Shown here: in pieces, positions 1 to 5,602 of the stretch
Numbering within the stretch: position 1 is the first letter of the stretch
How the letters are laid out: every line of letters begins with the position of its first letter
Origin: Candidatus Omnitrophota bacterium
GTDB taxonomy: Bacteria; Omnitrophota; Gorgyraeia; Zapsychrales; Zapsychraceae
Direction of reading: 5' to 3'
Assembly (NCBI GenBank): GCA_018399915.1
Contig: JAGYNW010000146.1
Span: 1 to 5,602 of the forward strand
DNA: 5,602 bases
Program-made: the position numbers and the translations under genes
The notes under the pieces: model-generated
Databases searched by the model: none
Told to the model about the DNA's origin: nothing
The model's input: the letters and a program-made list of their open reading frames with translations, nothing else

Positions 1-3000
1 GCGGATTCCCGGTTTTTATGAATATGCGTATACGCCTTCAGATTTTGTTCAATCACCCGCGCATTTTCTTCGAAATGGGTCCAAACTTCCGTCTCCGACT
101 CCTCCATATATCGTTTAGCCCCTTTTAAGAAATCAAAAGCAGCCATTAATCCTTTGTAGGCGACACCCCCCATTTCCTCCTCAATCGCTGTAAACACCTC
201 ATCCTTAATTCGCAGCTCCTCTGTCACCTTTACCAATTCATCATACATGTGGACATACTCGCCGTTAACGATGGACTGCTCTGTGGCACGCATTTCCTCT
301 AAACGCTTTTTCATAAACCGCATATAATCCAATTTCACTTTTTCCCAACGCGTATACCACAATTCCATATACGCATCCTTCAATTTTGGCCCAGCGTGCT
401 CGTTTTTCATCATTTCCCTCATGAGTACCAGCCAAGGGTCTTTGGCGGCCAAATGTTCTCTTAAAGTCACATCCGCGCCTAACCACCCGGTAATTCCATC
501 GGTTAAATATTCTGTAGGGAAAATATCCTCTTTGCTCCTTAATACTTTGCAAAAATCCATCTCCTGATATTTTTGTCCTGATTGTGCTGCTTGCAGGCGG
601 GCCATTTGACAACGAACAAAAGATTCCATTTCCTGGATTTGCTTTTGCTTTTGACTAAAAAATTCTTCGATATCTACCGTCTCCCCATTATAGGTAATGG
701 AGTTAAGTCGCCAATTGGTCAATTTAATATCGTCCCCTACCTTTTCATAACTGAGCAAGGTAAAGTCTGCATACTGATACAAATCTTCAATAAACTTCTT
801 CAACTCCAAAGACCAGGCAATGTCCCAGGTTTGATTTCCTAGTTCCCTCCCCAGGGTAAAGGCCACATCCAAAAGGGCTTTGGGAGGATAAATCAGCGTT
901 ACCGCATCCCAAACGCATAACAGATAATTACCGGTCATTGCATTTTCATAGATTAAGGCGCCTGGTACGCGTCGACGGGCAAATTCGGTTGCCATCTGGC
1001 TTATCCCTTCGGCAGGATCATCCTGATGTTCCCTTAAAATATCAATATACGTTGATGTTTCTTTATACAAATTAAAGGCAATCATGCCTTTCATCGTAAC
1101 CGTTCCTGCGGTTGACTGCTGCACACTGCGCGAAAAAGATTGATTGGCATTACGAATCCCGCGCGCAGCAAAATTATTCCAAATCCATTGATTCGACCAC
1201 TCTCCGATACTTTGAACTTGCTTATGACAAGTTCCTGCAAATTTCTCCCATGTCTTGCCTTGAGGTTTCCCTAAAAACACATACATTTTATCAATCCACA
1301 ACGCGTCCTGTCCGTGTTTTAAAAAAGACTGCCAATCCACGTTATTTTCACCCCGCAGATAACCCAAAGTATTGTTATCCAGATAATCCAAATAATAATT
1401 CATTTTTTCCGGAGCACTCAGAAGCGCGTGCAATGCCATACGGATCGTTTGCGGTTTTTTCAGCTTCAGCATTTCATCAATGTAACGGTAGGTATGCTGC
1501 AATTTAGGGTCAACGATATCAATTGTGGTTTTCGAGTGGAATTCGTCAATGGTGCTGCGGAATCGATCAACAAGGATATCAAATTGTGTCGGCACCTTAT
1601 GCACCCCGACCTGCCCGTCGTGCATCACACGGGATTGAACCTCAATCATCTCACGCATCTGGGTTAATTCCTGATAAAGCTTTTTCAGCTCCATGGTGTC
1701 ATTGTAACCTTTTCCTTTAGGATTGATTTTTTTGACCTTGGCATCAAATGCGGCAATCTTGCGGCTGAACCCATCCATGACATTGTCCCACATCACCTTT
1801 TTGCAGGCATCCCAAAATTCCCGGATAAATTTTTCATTGGCCTCAAGGGTTACTTTGGCTTTGCCCATTTCCATAGTGCCAAGTTTCACCTCATAAGGTA
1901 TATCCGTTCCAAAATGATTCTTATAAAATGTCTCAATCAAATCACCCAAGGCCACACTGGATGCATTTTTATGTTCGACTAAAAGCTCAGCAAACTTGGC
2001 TAAATGTTTTAACCGAGGATCTTTAATGGTGCCTCCGGATTCTACCAATGCCGCATTACTTCGCTCCAAATATTTGGCCGCTTTGATAAAGGATTCAAAA
2101 TCGTTATAAACATTCTTATCCATAATGTCATGTTCAAAATGCCGGATCATCTCCAGACTAATCCCCGGTTCCGTGGGCCATTTAGTCGTTTTCAGATCTT
2201 CCAATCCTAAATTTGCATATTTAGACTCCATAAGCATCTTGACTAATGCTTTTTTAAAGTCCACCTTGCGCCCGATCTTTGCACCTTCACCTTCGCCAAA
2301 AACAATTTCTTTAACTGTTTTCGTTACCTTTTCGGCAAAACTTTGTCCATGCTTCCCCAGATAAACTTCGTCGGTCGCCATGCCATGCGCCGTACACGGA
2401 GAATCAAAACTCTCAGGCGTAATCCCCACCCGATCCATAATATATTTATTAAACGCATCCCGCATTTGGCGGGCGATCTCGATGTTCCCGCACATAAAGC
2501 TAAAGTCAATGTCACCGGCGAATTTCATCTGATTCAATTTTTCTTTAGGCCAACTTCCAATTTCCGCTAAAAAGACTGAATACTTAACGCCATCGACCGT
2601 TGTCTTATTCGCAAAATCACTTAGAACTTTTTCAATCCCCTCATAAACAACTTTACGGCGCCAATCCAAAAGCCGCATCTCAACCGCTGACCCGCCGTTT
2701 TCAGTTTGCTTTCCCAAATAATATTCTAACCCATGATTCACTTTCGTATTCAAAACCCCTTTATAATCACCGATGTCCTTCTTAATGCCCATTAAAACAT
2801 GCCGGACTTCTGCCCCCCCTAAATCCATACGCGCGATATCGGCGTAAAATTCCTGCGGGGTCATTTGAAATTTCCTCACAGCCAGCATATTCTTTGCGAT
2901 ACGCACTTTCGGGTCCGCAAAATCACACACTAAAGCTCCTGTGCCCCCAGCCAAATAAATCTGATCATTCATTGCCTCTTGTCCTGTCAATTCTTTCACT

Positions 3001-3137
3001 ATGGCCTTCATATAACTGACATCAGCAGCATCCCAGGCGACGGGTTTTTGATCCGGTGCTTGCGGAAAAGCTTTTGGGGAGAAGCAGCAGAGAATGAAAC
3101 TGAATACAACCCAAAACGCCATAATCTTTTTGCGCAT
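1..3137 (-). CDS. Large exported protein of unknown function, C-terminus beyond the window (at least 1045 aa)
   Basis: I do not recognise this protein. The frame opens at the ATG whose complement is 3135-3137 and stays open for 1045 codons to the left edge, so the C-terminus is missing. The start is well supported: GAAAGGA lies 6 bases upstream and the first residues (MRKKIM) form the basic n-region of a Sec signal peptide. A hydrophobic core follows at about residues 6-19 (AFWVVFSFILCCF) and cleavage is likely near residues 20-27; the cleavage site is not canonical and no good lipobox is present. No further clear membrane segment is seen, so the mature protein should be periplasmic or secreted. 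The body is rich in charged residues, Trp and Tyr and looks mostly helical, with long amphipathic stretches near 355-400, 425-500, 825-850 and 915-975. Residues 193-214 carry IGSW and then GDIDFSF, resembling a nucleotidyltransferase-fold active site, but the rest of that fold is not evident to me. The coding call is very sure; function is unknown. Confidence 0.93.
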   Translation of the reverse strand, partial: MRKKIMAFWVVFSFILCCFSPKAFPQAPDQKPVAWDAADVSYMKAIVKELTGQEAMNDQIYLAGGTGALVCDFADPKVRIAKNMLAVRKFQMTPQEFYADIARMDLGGAEVRHVLMGIKKDIGDYKGVLNTKVNHGLEYYLGKQTENGGSAVEMRLLDWRRKVVYEGIEKVLSDFANKTTVDGVKYSVFLAEIGSWPKEKLNQMKFAGDIDFSFMCGNIEIARQMRDAFNKYIMDRVGITPESFDSPCTAHGMATDEVYLGKHGQSFAEKVTKTVKEIVFGEGEGAKIGRKVDFKKALVKMLMESKYANLGLEDLKTTKWPTEPGISLEMIRHFEHDIMDKNVYNDFESFIKAAKYLERSNAALVESGGTIKDPRLKHLAKFAELLVEHKNASSVALGDLIETFYKNHFGTDIPYEVKLGTMEMGKAKVTLEANEKFIREFWDACKKVMWDNVMDGFSRKIAAFDAKVKKINPKGKGYNDTMELKKLYQELTQMREMIEVQSRVMHDGQVGVHKVPTQFDILVDRFRSTIDEFHSKTTIDIVDPKLQHTYRYIDEMLKLKKPQTIRMALHALLSAPEKMNYYLDYLDNNTLGYLRGENNVDWQSFLKHGQDALWIDKMYVFLGKPQGKTWEKFAGTCHKQVQSIGEWSNQWIWNNFAARGIRNANQSFSRSVQQSTAGTVTMKGMIAFNLYKETSTYIDILREHQDDPAEGISQMATEFARRRVPGALIYENAMTGNYLLCVWDAVTLIYPPKALLDVAFTLGRELGNQTWDIAWSLELKKFIEDLYQYADFTLLSYEKVGDDIKLTNWRLNSITYNGETVDIEEFFSQKQKQIQEMESFVRCQMARLQAAQSGQKYQEMDFCKVLRSKEDIFPTEYLTDGITGWLGADVTLREHLAAKDPWLVLMREMMKNEHAGPKLKDAYMELWYTRWEKVKLDYMRFMKKRLEEMRATEQSIVNGEYVHMYDELVKVTEELRIKDEVFTAIEEEMGGVAYKGLMAAFDFLKGAKRYMEESETEVWTHFEENARVIEQNLKAYTHIHKNRES
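3060..3137 (-). other. Signal peptide coding segment of the large exported protein
   Basis: The first 26 or so codons encode a basic start (Arg2, Lys3, Lys4), an uncharged hydrophobic stretch of about 14 residues, and a short polar region with Ser20, Pro21, Lys22 and Pro25. The order matches a Sec signal peptide. The two cysteines at 17-18 lie at the end of the hydrophobic core, but the preceding residues (F-I-L) do not make a lipobox, so signal peptidase I processing or an uncleaved anchor is more likely than a lipoprotein. The exact cleavage position cannot be fixed by eye. Confidence 0.75.
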
Positions 3138-3143
3138 ATAAAA

Positions 3144-3150
3144 TCCTTTC
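3144..3150 (-). promoter_or_regulatory. Ribosome binding site of the large exported protein
   Basis: Read on the minus strand, the bases are GAAAGGA followed by TTTTAT and then ATG. The purine-rich core and the 6-base spacing are a good Shine-Dalgarno match. This decides the start at 3137 over the next in-frame ATG at codon 6, which would remove the basic n-region of the signal peptide. Confidence 0.8.
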
Positions 3151-3209
3151 TTACCTTAAGATTCTTACCCCCTTAATTCTCATAATCATTGAGAAAAAAG
3201 CGGGAAATC

Positions 3210-3236
3210 ATTTTAAAAAAAGCGAAGCGTACTCAA
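3210..3236 (-). promoter_or_regulatory. Weak candidate promoter for the large exported protein
   Basis: On the minus strand TTGAGT (3231-3236) could serve as a -35 element and TAAAAT (3210-3215) as a -10 element. The spacer is 15 bases, shorter than the usual 16-18, and includes a T-run. Transcription would begin near 3203 and give a leader of roughly 65 bases. In an AT-rich gap such a pair can arise by chance, and the gene may instead be read through from the upstream gene. Confidence 0.25.
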
Positions 3237-3284
3237 AATTCTATACCGGCATAAACAACAGGCATGAAAACATTCTGCTCAAAC

Positions 3285-3309
3285 GAAGAATAGAAACCTG
3301 GCCTTCTTC
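3285..3309 (-). terminator. Weak inverted repeat directly after the membrane protein stop codon
   Basis: GAAGAA immediately follows the TAA stop on the minus strand and is matched by TTCTTC after a 13-base loop, with only GTTT beyond. The arms are perfect but just six pairs long and mostly A-T, and there is no proper U-tract. If it acts at all it would be a poor or Rho-assisted terminator. It may simply be chance sequence, leaving read-through into the downstream gene possible. Confidence 0.15.
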
Positions 3310-5598
3310 TTACTTATATCTGCGGTTAACCATTTCATAGAATTTTCTAAAATCAGGAATGTTCTTAATGGTAATTTCAGGCTTACTGCTGCCGACCGTA
3401 TTAATGGTAATGTTCCCGTTTCCGCAGATTTTATTGACAGCCCCCTGCGCCAAATTAATGAAATCGATCTTATTGAAGGTTACGGATAACTGTTTTTTGA
3501 AAATCACCCCGGAACGTTTATAGACGCGATAATCCTTAATATTATACGATATAGCGCTAATAGTGATTACCGTTACTCCGATAACAGCAACCGTGAAGAA
3601 AACCAGGCCGGCAATAAATCCCGGATGCAAATGATAATTGACCCATTTATAGGTAGTCAAGGTCACTAAATCAATAAGGCCGACCAAAGGCAACACAAAG
3701 ATCAGATAATTCGCGAAAGAGGGTTTTGTGCTGTATTCCGGTTCTAATGATCTATCTTGCAGGCTTGTTTTCATTTCATTAATCTTTTCTGCTGAAAGAC
3801 GTTGATAAAAGATGGCGTCAATGAGTTCATCTAAACGATTAATGTCATCAACAAAACGGATGGTAAAAGCATTACTCACTGTGTATTCCGAATTCCGTGA
3901 TTTAATCACCAATTCCCCTGCCACATTAAATTTAACATTTCCTCTGTTTAAAAGAGGAAACTTCATTGTCGCGATATCCTTTATATCGTCATAATCCACA
4001 TAATAATCTTCTTTGTAAAATAACCCCCGCTTAAAATGGATATAGTCTTCATAAAAGACAATTTTCGAATTTTTATAATATTGCGTTCTGTAAATAAATG
4101 TGCCCAGCCACACACCCAGGAATAGTAGCAGGCCCAGAAATCCGGACGAGGAAGATGGGATAAAAAGCATCCCTATCAGCATGGCAACAACACTATAGAG
4201 ATACAGGTTCCCGGCTATCATACTGGCAACATCATATGAAGAATTAAGCGCGTAAAGGACATTTTGTTGACGAATCCCTTTCTTGGCTAATATCTTCTGT
4301 TTGAGTTCTTTGGTTTTCCGTATATTGGAAAAGGTCATGCTCTGCCCTGAACCGATAGACCAAAAAAGGATACTGCAGGTGCCGCACCATTTATCGATAA
4401 AGCTTTCCTTAAAAATAATTCCTGTGACCTTCTCAAGTGAGAAATTCTTCGTTTCTTTGGACAAAAAGCGGAAACCATGTTCCAGGGAATCAGCCTTAAC
4501 TCTGTACACATTACCGGCAACGCTAACCCAATTGACAATGACAACGATTATCCCGACCGGAAAAAAGACGATCAACAATGGCGATAAAAGAATTGCAGGC
4601 AGCCACGCGCGGAATGGTTCCATCCGGAATTCCGCTGTGTATTCTCTATCCGGTTCGGCCTTTTGTTTGCGCGGCATAGCATCCGGGATATCTTGAATTA
4701 TTTCGGAAACGGATTCTTTAGATACTTCTTTGACAAGCGCCTTGGTTTTGCTGATCAGATCATCGATATTCTTTGATAATGTTTCTCCGTTAGCCATATT
4801 CTTAAAAAGGATTTCCTGGCCGCTCCCCTGACAGCTGATTTTCACATCATAAAGCCCGAAAATCCGGCATAGAGTTGATTGCGTGACAGCTGAATCCGAT
4901 AAATTCTCTAAGGGAATAAAAGAATATTTCTTGTTCAAAAATCCCTCGCTATAAGAAATGGTGTCTTCATAAAGCGCGTAGATACGTTTTTTCAAATCTA
5001 AAAACCGGAAAATGCAGAATGTTATAACCCCTAACACGGTCACCCACAGGGCGCCGGATAACAGCAGCCCATGCTCGGCAAATAATTCACCCCAATCCAG
5101 TTTGAATTCGTCCATGACAGCCAAAACAAACCATAAAACAAAAAACGCTATCCCAACGAATATTCCGAAGACTTCAAAAAACACGGCCAACGGATGCGGG
5201 CGCTCTTGCTCTATGAGGTTTTCTTGGGATAATTTAAAACCATTGTTTTTCATTAAGGTGGTTATTTTCTCATACCATGCTTTTGTCTTGTCCACGGACC
5301 GGAGAAAAATCACCGTATTAAGAGCCCCTGCCGATTCTATTCTTATATGCCCGGTCTCAAACAATGTGTTCTCCACAAAAGGCAACATCATGGTCACATG
5401 GGTGATATTTTTTACGGTTAACTCTCTTTCAAAATCACTTAATATGCCACCGCCTTTATGAATAAGCTTATCTTCATGAAAAAAATATTTCTCTTTTTTA
5501 TATTGAGCGCTCAACGACACATAAATAAAAACAGCGCATAAAACCAGCACGCTCCATAAGTAATTCGCGGATAAGACAAAAGATTTTGCTTCCGGCAT
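3310..5598 (-). CDS. Multi-pass membrane protein with five bacterial PH-like (bPH_2/DUF304) modules
   Basis: The 762-residue product alternates hydrophobic segments with soluble beta-rich modules. Membrane segments lie near residues 11-30, 137-161, 176-200, 331-360 (long enough for a tight hairpin), 457-478, 486-503, 629-648 and 660-684. The soluble modules lie at about 38-115, 205-285, 365-437, 513-597 and 690-757. Module 2 fits the bPH_2 pattern best: a Y-x-L-Y-E-D start, a G-F-L turn, an I-P-L-E-N-L strand, Q-S-T-L-C-R-I-F-G, then V-K-I and a short helix. Modules 3 and 5 share a K-x-C-G step (residues 403-406 and 723-726) before an Ile-containing strand and G-S. YdbS/YdbT-type proteins have this kind of plan with fewer modules (from memory one in YdbS, up to three in YdbT), so five would be long. 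Their biochemical role is poorly defined, so none is assigned. The modules probably all lie on one side of the membrane. No good ribosome binding site precedes the chosen ATG, and the codon before it is open, so the true start may lie just outside the window. The stop is TAA. Confidence 0.9.
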   Translation of the reverse strand: MPEAKSFVLSANYLWSVLVLCAVFIYVSLSAQYKKEKYFFHEDKLIHKGGGILSDFERELTVKNITHVTMMLPFVENTLFETGHIRIESAGALNTVIFLRSVDKTKAWYEKITTLMKNNGFKLSQENLIEQERPHPLAVFFEVFGIFVGIAFFVLWFVLAVMDEFKLDWGELFAEHGLLLSGALWVTVLGVITFCIFRFLDLKKRIYALYEDTISYSEGFLNKKYSFIPLENLSDSAVTQSTLCRIFGLYDVKISCQGSGQEILFKNMANGETLSKNIDDLISKTKALVKEVSKESVSEIIQDIPDAMPRKQKAEPDREYTAEFRMEPFRAWLPAILLSPLLIVFFPVGIIVVIVNWVSVAGNVYRVKADSLEHGFRFLSKETKNFSLEKVTGIIFKESFIDKWCGTCSILFWSIGSGQSMTFSNIRKTKELKQKILAKKGIRQQNVLYALNSSYDVASMIAGNLYLYSVVAMLIGMLFIPSSSSGFLGLLLFLGVWLGTFIYRTQYYKNSKIVFYEDYIHFKRGLFYKEDYYVDYDDIKDIATMKFPLLNRGNVKFNVAGELVIKSRNSEYTVSNAFTIRFVDDINRLDELIDAIFYQRLSAEKINEMKTSLQDRSLEPEYSTKPSFANYLIFVLPLVGLIDLVTLTTYKWVNYHLHPGFIAGLVFFTVAVIGVTVITISAISYNIKDYRVYKRSGVIFKKQLSVTFNKIDFINLAQGAVNKICGNGNITINTVGSSKPEITIKNIPDFRKFYEMVNRRYK

Positions 5599-5602
5599 AT
5601 CC

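Larger units (their letters stand above)
3138..3309. other. Intergenic gap, 172 bases, no gene seen
   Basis: This is the only non-coding stretch in the window and separates two genes on the same strand. It is AT-rich and contains A/T runs, two six-base-arm inverted repeats (3177-3195 and 3285-3309), a short palindrome with a flanking direct repeat next to the ribosome binding site (3148-3169), and a weak promoter-like pair (3210-3236). No convincing Rho-independent terminator is present: neither inverted repeat has a GC-rich stem followed by a T-run in the minus-strand direction. I see no small open frame with a ribosome binding site and no structured RNA that I recognise. Confidence 0.7.

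Noticed and set aside
265..612. Minus-strand open frame of 115 codons on the same strand as the exported protein.
   Set aside because: It is a different frame inside the continuous 1045-codon frame, without its own ribosome binding site or plausible protein composition.
1112..1507. Plus-strand open frame of 131 codons.
   Set aside because: It lies wholly antisense to the long exported-protein frame, has no ribosome binding site that I can see, and its composition (many His, Tyr, Asn and Pro) looks like a shadow translation.
3081..3089. Cys17-Cys18 at the end of the signal peptide, considered as a lipoprotein attachment site.
   Set aside because: The residues before the first cysteine (Phe-Ile-Leu) do not give a lipobox: position -1 should be small (Gly, Ala or Ser). 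The second cysteine has Cys at -1, which also fits poorly.
3177..3195. Inverted repeat TTCTCA/TGAGAA with a 7-base loop, next to an A-run, considered as a terminator.
   Set aside because: The stem is short and AT-rich. The A-run is on the wrong side for minus-strand transcription, and no gene ends here on either strand.
4375..4389. WCGTC at residues 404-408 of the membrane protein, resembling a thioredoxin CxxC active site.
   Set aside because: It sits inside the third PH-like module, where it lines up with the FG step of module 2 and the CGNGN of module 5, and no thioredoxin fold surrounds it.
5012..5461. Plus-strand open frame of 149 codons.
   Set aside because: It is antisense to the membrane protein gene, and its Ser/Thr/Asn-rich product with no domain pattern is what the complement of hydrophobic codons gives.

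Overview
The window holds two minus-strand genes and a 172-base gap between them; no RNA gene, mobile element or CRISPR array was seen. Transcription runs right to left. First comes a complete or nearly complete gene (5598 to 3310) for a 762-residue multi-pass membrane protein. It is followed by a very long open frame (3137 down to base 1) that continues past the left edge. The second frame has no stop over its 1045 visible codons, so the protein is at least that long.

The first gene encodes what looks like a chain of five bacterial PH-like (bPH_2, formerly DUF304; YdbS/YdbT type) modules, separated by membrane segments. The second encodes an exported protein: it has a Sec-type signal peptide with a clear ribosome binding site upstream, then a long, mostly helical, soluble body. 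I cannot assign that body to a known family. The only enzyme-like trace I see is an IGSW...GDIDFSF pattern at residues 193-214, which resembles the active-site signature of the DNA polymerase beta-like nucleotidyltransferase fold. That is a hypothesis.

The source is bacterial, judging by the Shine-Dalgarno sequence, signal peptide and compact same-strand layout, and by eye it is moderately AT-rich. Nothing fixes the taxon. A very large exported orphan protein next to an unusual membrane protein would fit a poorly sampled lineage (Omnitrophota-like genomes are one possibility), but this is only a guess.

The shared strand and short gap would allow co-transcription, but the gap also has a weak promoter-like pair and small inverted repeats, so separate expression of the downstream gene is equally possible. 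No functional link between the two proteins can be shown from this sequence.
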